This document shows, in pieces, positions 45,389 to 53,234 of a stretch of DNA of 64,000 bases. Source of the DNA: Hyphomicrobiales bacterium (lineage in GTDB: Bacteria > Pseudomonadota > Alphaproteobacteria > Rhizobiales > Rhizobiaceae); assembly GCA_002401155.1 (NCBI GenBank), contig NVSG01000006.1, positions 25,255-89,254 on the forward strand. Reading direction: 5' to 3'. A program made the position numbers and the translations under genes. The notes below the pieces were generated by a model. It saw only the letters and a program-made list of their open reading frames with translations, was not told where the DNA came from and did no database searches. Within the stretch, counting starts at the first letter, position 1, and each line of letters opens with the position of its first letter.

Positions 45389-47347
45389 ATGACTGAGACA
45401 CATATTTACGAAGTTACGCCAGAGGCTGCCGCCCATGCGCTGATTGATAAGCCGAAATATCAGGCTATGTATGAAGCAAGCATCAAAGACCCGAACGCCT
45501 TTTGGGGCGAAGAAGGAAAGCGCATTGACTGGATCAAACCCTATTCCGAAGTCAAAAACACGACGTTTGAATATCCCGACGTATCGATCAAATGGTTCGA
45601 AGACGGCACCCTCAACGTAAGTGCCAATTGCATCGACCGTCATTTGGCTACCAGAGGCGATCAAATAGCGATCATCTGGGAAGGCGACGACCCGAATGAC
45701 GACGCCAAAGTCACCTATAATGAACTCCACATGCATGTGTGCAAACTGGCCAATGCATTAAAAGCCAATGGCGTTAAAAAAGGCGACCGGGTCACCATCT
45801 ATATGCCGATGATTTTGGAAGCATCCTACGCAATGCTCGCCTGCGCGCGCATCGGCGCTGTGCATTCCATCGTCTTTGGCGGCTTCTCACCGGAAGCTCT
45901 GGCAGGCCGCATCGTCGATTGCAGAAGCCATTTTGTCATTACCGCCGATGAAGGCGTACGCGCTGGCAAGCCCATTCCGCTGAAACAAAATACCGATGAT
46001 GCAATCGTCATTGCCGCAAAAAAAGGCATGGACGTAGAACATGTTCTGGTCGTCAAACGCACCGGCGGCGATATCAACTGGAATGATGGCCGCGATATCT
46101 GGTATCACGACGTGGTAGATAACGCTTCCGCCGATTGTTCACCTGAGGAAATGAACGCCGAAGACCCGCTTTTCATTCTTTATACATCAGGTTCAACCGG
46201 CCAGCCAAAAGGCGTGCTGCATACCACAGGCGGTTATCTGGTCTGGGCATCCTTCACTCACCAATATGTCTTTGATTATCATGATGGCGATATTTACTGG
46301 TGTACCGCAGATGTGGGCTGGGTCACCGGCCACTCTTATATCGTCTATGGCCCGCTGGCCAATGGCGCCACAACCTTGATGTTTGAAGGGGTTCCGAACT
46401 ATCCAACCCCATCGCGCTTCTGGGAAGTTTGCGACAAGCATCAGGTCAATATTTTCTACACCGCCCCCACCGCTCTTCGTGCTCTGATGGGTGCGGGCGA
46501 CGATCATGTGACCAAAACTTCCCGCAAATCCTTGCGAATTCTGGGTTCGGTCGGTGAGCCGATCAATCCAGAAGCTTGGGAATGGTATTACCGAGTGGTT
46601 GGCGATAATCGCTGCCCAATCGTTGATACATGGTGGCAAACAGAAACTGGCGGCATCATGATTTCACCGCTACCGGGCGCAACCGCGCTTAAACCCGGTT
46701 CTGCCACATTCCCCCTTCCCGGCGTGCAACTGCAATTGGTCGATGGCGAAGGCAATCCCCTTGAGGGCGCAGCCTCCGGCAATCTTTGCATCACAGATTC
46801 ATGGCCCGGCCAGATGCGCACGCTCTACGGCGACCATGATCGCTTCGTTGAAACCTATTTCTCCACCTATAAGGGCAAATATTTCACCGGAGATGGCTGC
46901 CGCCGCGATGAAGACGGCTATTATTGGATTACAGGCCGCGTCGATGACGTGATCAACGTCTCCGGCCATCGCATGGGAACGGCCGAAGTTGAATCGGCTC
47001 TGGTTTCACACGATGCCGTATCTGAAGCCGCAGTCGTAGGCTACCCGCACCCAATCAAGGGCCAAGGCATCTATTGCTACGTAACTCTGATGAACGGCGT
47101 GGAACCAAGCGAAGAGCTAAGGCAAGAGTTACGCGCCCACGTCCGCAAGGAAATCGGCCCAATCGCTACGCCCGACGCCCTTCAATGGGCCCCCGGCTTG
47201 CCAAAAACCCGTTCGGGAAAAATCATGCGCCGCATTTTGAGAAAAATCGCCGAAGACGATTTCTCCAATCTGGGCGACACCTCCACATTAGCCGATCCCG
47301 GCGTAGTGGAAGATTTGATCGAAAACAGGCAGAACAAATCTGAGTAG
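45389..47347 (+). CDS. acs: Acetyl-CoA synthetase (AMP-forming)
   Basis: This 652-residue cytoplasmic enzyme converts acetate, ATP and CoA to acetyl-CoA. Adenylation motifs are [23 protein letters not shown] (P-loop-like, about 255, split as [11 protein letters not shown]), [10 protein letters not shown] (about 410) and [29 protein letters not shown] (hinge, split as [13 protein letters not shown]). The regulatory acetylation site is [13 protein letters not shown] with Lys near 610. The start at 45389 has GGAGGAGGG 8 bases upstream; the longer reading from 45335 has no support. It probably works with malate synthase G (58490-60658) in growth on acetate. Confidence 0.96.
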   Translation: MTETHIYEVTPEAAAHALIDKPKYQAMYEASIKDPNAFWGEEGKRIDWIKPYSEVKNTTFEYPDVSIKWFEDGTLNVSANCIDRHLATRGDQIAIIWEGDDPNDDAKVTYNELHMHVCKLANALKANGVKKGDRVTIYMPMILEASYAMLACARIGAVHSIVFGGFSPEALAGRIVDCRSHFVITADEGVRAGKPIPLKQNTDDAIVIAAKKGMDVEHVLVVKRTGGDINWNDGRDIWYHDVVDNASADCSPEEMNAEDPLFILYTSGSTGQPKGVLHTTGGYLVWASFTHQYVFDYHDGDIYWCTADVGWVTGHSYIVYGPLANGATTLMFEGVPNYPTPSRFWEVCDKHQVNIFYTAPTALRALMGAGDDHVTKTSRKSLRILGSVGEPINPEAWEWYYRVVGDNRCPIVDTWWQTETGGIMISPLPGATALKPGSATFPLPGVQLQLVDGEGNPLEGAASGNLCITDSWPGQMRTLYGDHDRFVETYFSTYKGKYFTGDGCRRDEDGYYWITGRVDDVINVSGHRMGTAEVESALVSHDAVSEAAVVGYPHPIKGQGIYCYVTLMNGVEPSEELRQELRAHVRKEIGPIATPDALQWAPGLPKTRSGKIMRRILRKIAEDDFSNLGDTSTLADPGVVEDLIENRQNKSE

Positions 47348-47371
47348 ATTTATTCTGCTTAGGTTTTCTTT

Positions 47372-47600
47372 CTCACGGGCATATCCAAGCTTCGCTTGGG
47401 CCCTCCGTATGGGCGGCACATAAGCGCCGGGTTCCCACGCTCGCCCTTTGGGCTCTCATTCATTTTCCAAAATTTATCGGACCGTTCCCTTGCTGGGTTT
47501 TTTGCCGTATCTACCTCCGCCTTTGGCGGGGAGCGAAGAGCGACCGGCGCTAATGCGCCGCGCCTTCGCAGGCCCAAGCGAAGCTTGGATATGCCGTGAG
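47372..47600. repeat. Imperfect palindromic intergenic element (~230 bp)
   Basis: The outer arms match over about 29 bases with one gap: GGCATATCCAAGCTTCGCTT... (left, 47378-47401) and ...AAGCGAAGCTTGGATATGCC (right, 47571-47596). The match continues inward at lower identity (TAAGCGCCGG on the left, CCGGCGCTAA on the right). The centre holds a smaller hairpin CTCCGCC-TTT-GGCGGGG. No transposase is present. The element resembles the mobile palindromic sequences of Rhizobiales intergenic regions. Both strands are open for 60-85 codons, but the reading frames mirror each other and are not convincing genes. Confidence 0.6.
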
Positions 47601-47629
47601 AACAAAAATGAAAACCCAACCCTAGAAAT

Positions 47630-47768
47630 AAGAATGCCCACCGTGGGAGGAGGATACGGTGGGCATCTTATGAGTTGACCGGTTTGGGAGGAGGATAAAC
47701 CGGTCAGGCTATCGGGTTTGGGAGGAGGATAAACCCGATAGAGGACCAACGAAATGTGTCCGTTGGAT
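47630..47768 (-). ncRNA. Candidate small RNA with three identical anti-Shine-Dalgarno hairpin loops
   Basis: On the minus strand, three stem-loops follow each other: 47710-47740, 47676-47706 and 47636-47664, with perfect stems of 10, 10 and 9 bp. The stems differ in sequence, but all three loops read AUCCUCCUCCC. A short fourth hairpin (CCAACG/CGTTGG, 47746-47766) lies at the 5' end. The last hairpin is followed by AUUCUUAUUUCU and may act as terminator. The design matches alphaproteobacterial sRNAs that pair loops with ribosome binding sites (alpha-r14/NfeR1-like, and CcsR-type CCUCCUCCC RNAs, from memory). Expected length is about 140 nt; targets are unknown. Confidence 0.78.
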
Positions 47769-47774
47769 GTTGTT

Positions 47775-47802
47775 AATATAGTATGAACCAAAAATTGTGC
47801 AA
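47775..47802 (-). promoter_or_regulatory. Sigma-70-type promoter for the hairpin RNA
   Basis: On the minus strand, TTGCAC (47797-47802) and TATATT (47775-47780) are 16 bp apart. Transcription is expected to start near 47768, directly before the first hairpin. Confidence 0.6.
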
Positions 47803-47860
47803 TGCAATATATTTCAATGCTGCCATGCACAAGACGCATAGGCTGGTCCTACTCTGGTAC

Positions 47861-47893
47861 AATTAAATAAGGCCCACAACTTGTGCGGGCCTT
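47861..47893 (-). terminator. Terminator downstream of the tadG-like gene
   Basis: On the minus strand, AAGGCCC (47887-47893) pairs with GGGCCTT (47869-47875). The inner bases ACA/TGT extend the stem, and ATTTAATT follows. It lies 65 bp after the tadG-like stop and insulates the RNA promoter. Confidence 0.75.
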
Positions 47894-47957
47894 ATGAAAT
47901 AAACAGATTAGTTTTGTTAACTTATAAACAAACCAAGAAATAATAAGTATTTGATTT

Positions 47958-49295
47958 CTACCTGCTGATACGAAGTTTCTGAATATTGAACGCAATCTCT
48001 TGAAATACCGCACGTAGTTCTTCCTCGGTTTTCGTCGCGTGATAATACTTAGTTTGCGGCGTATCCGGAGTAGCACAAGCTTTTAGTGTTAATTGTGCCT
48101 TTGCAGGCGCCTTAAAAGCAATTGAATAGACAATGATGCCAGGTTCACCGCCTTTGTCCTGTTTCATGTTATCACACAGACTAGTTGCTGTTTCCGCAGA
48201 TTTTGTGCGTCGATCAATGCCGTCAACTTTACCTTCGGAAGAGCCATAAGGATTCCCTTTAGTACCGTTGTAATAGGTGTTGAATTCCCCATCCGTCATT
48301 AAAATTGCAATTTTTTGAACATTCTTGGAATAATTCTCTGGGTCCGATTCAGGAGGCCAAAGTTCCCGCCAGTTCTCTGAAAGCATATAATAAGTCCAGG
48401 CAATACCCATATGGCCTGCAGTAGAACCATCCGCCTTTAAACTTTTCAGGTCGGCTAACAACACATCACGATCATTCGTCAGCGGTCGAATAGCTGTTTT
48501 GGGACATCCTGCCCGAACATCTGTAGGAATATGCGCTGAGGAATAGCTAGCATCCGTGTACTTATCAGCGCCACCACGCTCAACCACACAGTTTTTGGTG
48601 TTAACGCCCTTACCAACGTAATATCCATCATGCTTGATATTACCGCCATAATTATTGTTGACGTCCTTTGCATAGGTCCCGGCATTTACCGCATAAGAAT
48701 AAGGCACCAAGCCAATTCGCACCGTACCATTTGGATTACCACCTTCCGGGAGCAAAATTTCAACCGCATCAAAAGCTGCTTTTTTCAGCGCCGTAAGCTT
48801 CGCTCCACCCATGGAACCTGTAACATCAAGCATCATTGCAAGTTCGATTTCATCTGTTTTAAATCGAACCTCGGACTTCAAAGGTATTTTCACACGGTCC
48901 TTACCGACAATGCCCATAAAGGCCATTTTTAAATCTGCCTCTACCGTTGCAGAAACAATACCGGTAACGGGATCTGCATCAAACTCCTTGATCACAAATA
49001 CATCCGTTTGTTTGGAGCGAATTTCCACGTTGGTGAAAAAGAAATCTGAGAACCTCTTCTCCACCTTGTCCTGCGATACCGCGCCTATACTCAAATCTTT
49101 TGCTGCAGCCAGCAATGCCGCATCAAGCGCATCAGCCACGATCGTTTTTGTATGGCTGATACGAGAATAATCCACTGCTGCTCCGGCAGATAATATAATG
49201 GCAAGAAATGCGATGCCCGCAGGCAAGGCAATTCCGCCCCGTTCATTTCGTGCAAAAAGCTTGAATAGTGAATTTTTGATCTTTTTCTGTTGCAT
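47958..49295 (-). CDS. TadG-like pilus assembly protein with VWA domain
   Basis: This 445-residue protein has a basic N-terminus and a pseudopilin-like segment NERGGIALPAGIAFLAIILSAGAAVDYSR (about 16-44, Tad-like domain). A von Willebrand factor A domain (about 145-430) follows with the MIDAS motif DVTGSMGG (D-x-x-G-S/T pattern, near 153). AFDAVEILLPEGGNPNGTVRIGLVPYSYAVNAG and IAILMTDGEFNT (second Asp site) come later. It is the full-length TadG that is absent from the main pilus locus 28 kb away. It stands alone, has GGAG 6 bases before the ATG, its own terminator, and an exact CtrA-type box 128 bp upstream. Confidence 0.88.
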   Translation of the reverse strand: MQQKKIKNSLFKLFARNERGGIALPAGIAFLAIILSAGAAVDYSRISHTKTIVADALDAALLAAAKDLSIGAVSQDKVEKRFSDFFFTNVEIRSKQTDVFVIKEFDADPVTGIVSATVEADLKMAFMGIVGKDRVKIPLKSEVRFKTDEIELAMMLDVTGSMGGAKLTALKKAAFDAVEILLPEGGNPNGTVRIGLVPYSYAVNAGTYAKDVNNNYGGNIKHDGYYVGKGVNTKNCVVERGGADKYTDASYSSAHIPTDVRAGCPKTAIRPLTNDRDVLLADLKSLKADGSTAGHMGIAWTYYMLSENWRELWPPESDPENYSKNVQKIAILMTDGEFNTYYNGTKGNPYGSSEGKVDGIDRRTKSAETATSLCDNMKQDKGGEPGIIVYSIAFKAPAKAQLTLKACATPDTPQTKYYHATKTEEELRAVFQEIAFNIQKLRISR

Positions 49296-49422
49296 AACAT
49301 TCTCCACTTGAAAGTTTGCTTAAATTAAGGGAGCTACTGACCAAAATTATATGATTGAGCGTCAGTAGCCAGCCTCTTCAGCAGCAACCACTAGTATTAT
49401 TGGATTTTTACACCGGGTAGTC

Positions 49423-49438
49423 TTAATGTCGACTTAAC
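49423..49438. promoter_or_regulatory. CtrA-type binding box upstream of the tadG-like gene
   Basis: Exact TTAA-N7-TTAAC (N7 = TGTCGAC) lies in the 281-bp gap between the DUF1674 gene and the tadG-like gene, 128 bp upstream of the latter's start. No other feature is visible in this gap. Confidence 0.5.
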
Positions 49439-49576
49439 AAAATTAGGAAAATCATTCCCATTACTGGGCGCGTTTCTGATCAAAAGTCGACTGTCCTAAA
49501 ATCACACACTAATCGTGTCCTGATATTCACAGGCAACGAAGTTATACCGATTTGAAATAGTAGCTATAAGCAACAC

Positions 49577-49792
49577 CTAAAAATCACTGGTGATGCCGTC
49601 CTTTTCCCAATCTCCGTAGCGAGATGGCTCCAGCCCCTTAGGACCGTTTAGCTCTTTCGGCATAGAAAGAGCGACATTATCGATCTGTGCCCGACGCGCT
49701 TTGGCCTCAGCCAATGCACGTTTTGCCGCCTCCGGTATTTCACGGCGCGTTTTGGTGTTACTATCAGATTCATTTTCCTGATTATTTTTCAT
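49577..49792 (-). CDS. DUF1674 family protein (SDHAF4-like)
   Basis: This is a 71-residue small protein. The C-terminal signature GPKGLEPSRYGDWEKDGITSDF (shown in pieces: KGLEPSRYGDWEKDG) is the DUF1674 motif shared with the mitochondrial succinate dehydrogenase assembly factor SDHAF4. The charged N-terminal part contains two basic helices (AAKRALAEAKARRAQ). ATG 49792 is chosen for the family-typical length; a longer in-frame start (49849) would add a hydrophobic stretch without support. It is divergent from rsmB, a neighbourhood conserved in Rhizobiales. Confidence 0.85.
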   Translation of the reverse strand: MKNNQENESDSNTKTRREIPEAAKRALAEAKARRAQIDNVALSMPKELNGPKGLEPSRYGDWEKDGITSDF

Positions 49793-49849
49793 GCAACCAA
49801 CACCACTTAAAGATATATACAAACTGAATGTTACAGCTTCTGCACACAA

Positions 49850-51265
49850 ATGCCAGAAGCTGTTTTAAAAAAAGGGCTCCCAAAAGCCCCAAACCAACAT
49901 CTGGAACCAAACCGCTTGAACACCGAAAACAATTCTTACCAACCCGAAGGCAAAGCCCGCACCGGTCTTGTTGCCCGCAAAGTTGCAACGCAAATTCTCA
50001 CCCGCGTGGTTGATGATGCGCGCAATCTTGATGCCCTATGCGACGAGGTTCATGGCCTCTCCGCCTACCGTGCGCTGATTGCCAAGGACCGCGCCATGAT
50101 CCGCGCCATTTTGATGATTGCGCTGCGCCGCCGTGTACAGATCGAAGCCGTTCTGAAAAAAACCATGGATCGCAAACCGCCCAAGCGCGCGCGCTGGCTC
50201 ATTCACTCCCTGCACATCGCCATCACGCAAATCCTGTTCATGGATATTCCAGACAGCGCGGCAGTCAATCTCGGAGTAACCGCAATCGCCGAAGACAAGC
50301 GCACCACGCGCTTCAAAAATATGGCAAATGCTGTGCTACGCCGGGTTGCCAATGAAAAGGAAGCATTGCTGCAATCAACCGCTAACGGAAAAATATTCCC
50401 TGACTGGCTGGCCAAGCAAATCAGAAGCGATTACGGCAAAGCAAAGCTGGATGATATTTCCAAAATGCTTCTGCTCGAATCCCAACTCGATGTAACCACA
50501 AAAAATAACCCGCAAGAATGGGTAGAAAAGCTTGATGGCCAGCTACTGGAAACGGGCACCATAAGAATTTCCAACAAAACTCCCGTTAGCCAATTGGAAG
50601 GCTTCAGCGAGGGTGCATGGTGGGTTCAGGATGCAGCCGCCAGCATTCCAGCAACTTTGCTGGGGGATGTGTCCGGCAAATCTGTTCTAGATTTATGCGC
50701 CGCACCGGGCGGGAAAACTGCCCAGATTGCGGCACGCGGCGGCAATGTAACCGCGCTTGATGTCTCTGCCCCAAGGTTGAAACGATTGCAAGAAAATCTG
50801 GACCGGTTGAAACTCAAAGCCAATCTGGTCGAAGCCGACATTTTGGAGTGGCAATGCCCAGAACCCTTCGATGCGGCATTGTTGGACGCTCCCTGTTCAT
50901 CCACCGGCACCATACGCCGGCACCCGGATATCATGTGGACCAAAACCCGCGATGACATCGACGCTCTGGTAAAACTCCAATACCAGTTGATCCTGAAAGC
51001 AAAAGAATTTGTGCGCCCCGGCGGCATTCTGGTTTTCTCCAATTGTTCACTGCTAAAAAGCGAAGGCGAAAACCTGTTAGCGCAGGTGATGAAGGAGTGC
51101 GACGATCTCAAACTGCTCCCCCTCGACAAACAGGAATTTCCAGCCCTAAGCGAATTCATCAATGGTCAGGGCGCCATACGAACCTTGCCTTTTCATTTGC
51201 CCCGGGAAGAAGCCGGCGATGGCGGCCTAGACGGCTTTTTTGCCTGCCGTTTTGAAAAGCGATAG
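49850..51265 (+). CDS. rsmB: 16S rRNA (cytosine-5)-methyltransferase, RsmB/Sun family
   Basis: This 471-residue enzyme methylates a cytosine of 16S rRNA (m5C967 in E. coli). The N-terminal NusB-like domain (about 40-180: RKVATQILTRVVDDARNLDAL, split) binds RNA. The SAM domain begins near 265 with VLDLCAAPGGKTAQIAA. Motif IV LLDAPCSSTGTIRRHPDIMW carries one Cys, and motif VI FSNCSLLKSEGE carries the catalytic Cys. The N-terminal 40 residues are extra compared with E. coli RsmB and are Lys/Asn rich. DUF1674 lies upstream, and heparinase and purH follow. Confidence 0.93.
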   Translation: MPEAVLKKGLPKAPNQHLEPNRLNTENNSYQPEGKARTGLVARKVATQILTRVVDDARNLDALCDEVHGLSAYRALIAKDRAMIRAILMIALRRRVQIEAVLKKTMDRKPPKRARWLIHSLHIAITQILFMDIPDSAAVNLGVTAIAEDKRTTRFKNMANAVLRRVANEKEALLQSTANGKIFPDWLAKQIRSDYGKAKLDDISKMLLLESQLDVTTKNNPQEWVEKLDGQLLETGTIRISNKTPVSQLEGFSEGAWWVQDAAASIPATLLGDVSGKSVLDLCAAPGGKTAQIAARGGNVTALDVSAPRLKRLQENLDRLKLKANLVEADILEWQCPEPFDAALLDAPCSSTGTIRRHPDIMWTKTRDDIDALVKLQYQLILKAKEFVRPGGILVFSNCSLLKSEGENLLAQVMKECDDLKLLPLDKQEFPALSEFINGQGAIRTLPFHLPREEAGDGGLDGFFACRFEKR

Positions 51266-51398
51266 AATAAAAAGATGATTCGTCATAGAGTCGCCACCAA
51301 AAGAGATAAGGTAGTAATCTGACAAGAAATGACGCAGTAGCATTGTATGTTTTAGCGCCTATTATCTTTCAGATATGCAGACATGAGTTCGTGACCTA

Positions 51399-53108
51399 AT
51401 GGCAAATCTTGATCAACCTCGAATAATCGGACTGACGCTGGTAGAGCTTTGGCAACGCCTGAAGCGACGTATGCGCACGAGTCCGTTCGGTTTTACAAGA
51501 ATGTCAGGCCCGGCACCTGAACGCCTGTTGCTCACCCCGCAGGATTTGCGCACCGCCGACCCCACAAGGGCACAGGAATTTTACGCTGGCATTTTTCATT
51601 TCGCCGGAAAGACCGTTGAAACTCAGGGCAAAAGCCCGTTCGTGGTTTCACCACCCACTGCGGAGTGGGAAAAAACCCTTCACAGTTTTCGCTGGTTTCG
51701 CCATTTAAATATGGCAGATACGGCCCTTTCCCAATCCAATGCCCAAGCTTTTATTGATGACTGGATTACCCTCAATACAAAAGGCAACAATCCTTCGGCT
51801 TGGGAATTGGAAGTAACCTCAAAACGCTTGATTGCGTGGCTTTGCCATTCCCTGATTATCGTTGAAAATACCAATCACGCTTTTTATCGCCTGTTTATGA
51901 AAAGCATTGGCCAGCATGTGCGCTATTTGCGCCGCATGGCAACAGATGCCCCCGAAGGACTGCCGCGTTTGCGCTGCCATATCGCGCTTGCCTATGCCGC
52001 CATTTGCATCTCGGATCAAAAAATTGCCCTTCGCAACGCCCAAAAACACCTTTCAGAAGAATTACGGCGCCAAATATTACCCGATGGCGGCCATATTTCC
52101 AGAAACCCGTCCGTCCTGCCGCAAATTCTGGCAGACCTTTTGCCCCTGAGACAAGCCTATGCATGGCAGGGTGATCCACCTCCGGCAGAGTTGATTTCAA
52201 CCATCGAACGCATGATCCCCGCCATACGGTTTTTCCGTCTGGGCGATGGAAACCTTGCCCACTTCAATTCTACTTCGACCACTCAGCAAGATTTGATGGC
52301 GACTCTCCTTCGCTATGACGATACCAGAGGCGCACCACCGGCCAATGCCAGCCATTCCGGATTTCAACGACTTGAAAGAAACAACACGGCCATCATCATG
52401 GATACCGGCAAGCCGGTCCAAGGCGAACTTTCAGTTTCCGCCCATGCCGGATGCCTTTCCTTTGAGATGTCGAGCAAGAAAAAATGCCTCATTATCAATT
52501 GCGGTTCTCCCACCCATGCCAACGCAGTGACAAAATTGGCAAAGGATAAGGTCTGGCGATCAACCGCGGCCCATTCCACAGCCACCATCAATGATACTTC
52601 TTCCTGCAAATTTCAGGTAACAGGCGGACTAAACCATACCCTTGAAGGACGCGTAATTTCCGGCCCCACAAAGGTGACAGTAGAACGCGAGAACGAAGGC
52701 GGCACGGATAAGGTCGTTGCAAGCCACGACGCCTATGTGCGCACATTTGGCATCGTACATCACCGCATGCTGGAATTGTCGGAAGACGGCAATATCTTAA
52801 TGGGAGCCGATCAGTTTCAAGCCCCTGGCGGCGGCACGGCAAGATACGCAACCAAGGATAACGTGGCCATACGCTTCCACATACACCCTTCCGTTGAATT
52901 GCTTTCTGGCACCAGCAAACGAAATATCCTGCTAAAAATCAGCCCTGATGAAATTTGGAAATTCAGTTGCGTCGACGTACCAATCATCATCGAGGAAAGC
53001 ATCTTTTTTGCAGTCTCCCAAGGGGCCGCAAGAACATCACAAATCGTGCTTCACCTGAAGGCGTCGAATGTTTCAGAGGTACGCTGGATTTTAGAGCGAC
53101 AACCGTAA
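51399..53108 (+). CDS. Heparinase II/III family protein
   Basis: This 569-residue protein has an N-terminal alpha-toroid (about 80-300, with PSAWELEVTSKRLIAWLCHS, HVRYLRRMATDAPEGLPRLRCHIALAY (split) and DGGHISRNPSVL). The C-terminal heparinase II/III beta-sheet domain (about 320-560) contains GFQRLERNNTAIIMD, HAGCLSFEMSSKKKCLIINCGSP (split) and HDAYVRTFGIVHHRML. A uronic-acid polysaccharide lyase function is known for the family, but this rhizobial subgroup has no signal peptide and no proven substrate. It sits between rsmB and purH in the conserved order. Confidence 0.88.
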   Translation: MANLDQPRIIGLTLVELWQRLKRRMRTSPFGFTRMSGPAPERLLLTPQDLRTADPTRAQEFYAGIFHFAGKTVETQGKSPFVVSPPTAEWEKTLHSFRWFRHLNMADTALSQSNAQAFIDDWITLNTKGNNPSAWELEVTSKRLIAWLCHSLIIVENTNHAFYRLFMKSIGQHVRYLRRMATDAPEGLPRLRCHIALAYAAICISDQKIALRNAQKHLSEELRRQILPDGGHISRNPSVLPQILADLLPLRQAYAWQGDPPPAELISTIERMIPAIRFFRLGDGNLAHFNSTSTTQQDLMATLLRYDDTRGAPPANASHSGFQRLERNNTAIIMDTGKPVQGELSVSAHAGCLSFEMSSKKKCLIINCGSPTHANAVTKLAKDKVWRSTAAHSTATINDTSSCKFQVTGGLNHTLEGRVISGPTKVTVERENEGGTDKVVASHDAYVRTFGIVHHRMLELSEDGNILMGADQFQAPGGGTARYATKDNVAIRFHIHPSVELLSGTSKRNILLKISPDEIWKFSCVDVPIIIEESIFFAVSQGAARTSQIVLHLKASNVSEVRWILERQP

Positions 53109-53157
53109 GCTGCAGTTGAAATTTACCGCTAATTGTGTTGAAAAACATCTGTGTCGC

Positions 53158-53194
53158 AGGCGCTGGCTCTCGAATTTTGCACAGGCGCTGGCTA
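53158..53194 (+). repeat. 12-bp direct repeat upstream of purH
   Basis: CAGGCGCTGGCT occurs at 53158-53169 and again at 53183-53194, 25 bp apart, 41 bp before the purH start. Its function is unknown. It could be a regulator site or a duplicated fragment. Confidence 0.5.
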
Positions 53195-53234
53195 TAGAAA
53201 TATCATTCTTTCATGATCCAACCGGGAAACCCAA

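Noticed and set aside
47359..47619. Short open frames on both strands in the palindromic element
   Set aside because: The frames mirror each other because the DNA is palindromic; no ribosome binding site or family similarity.
47645..47730. Possible CRISPR array (repeated GGGAGGAGGAT)
   Set aside because: The repeated unit is only 11 bases, distances are 41 and 34 bp, and each copy is enclosed by its own complementary stem; there are no cas genes. This is a multi-hairpin RNA, not CRISPR.
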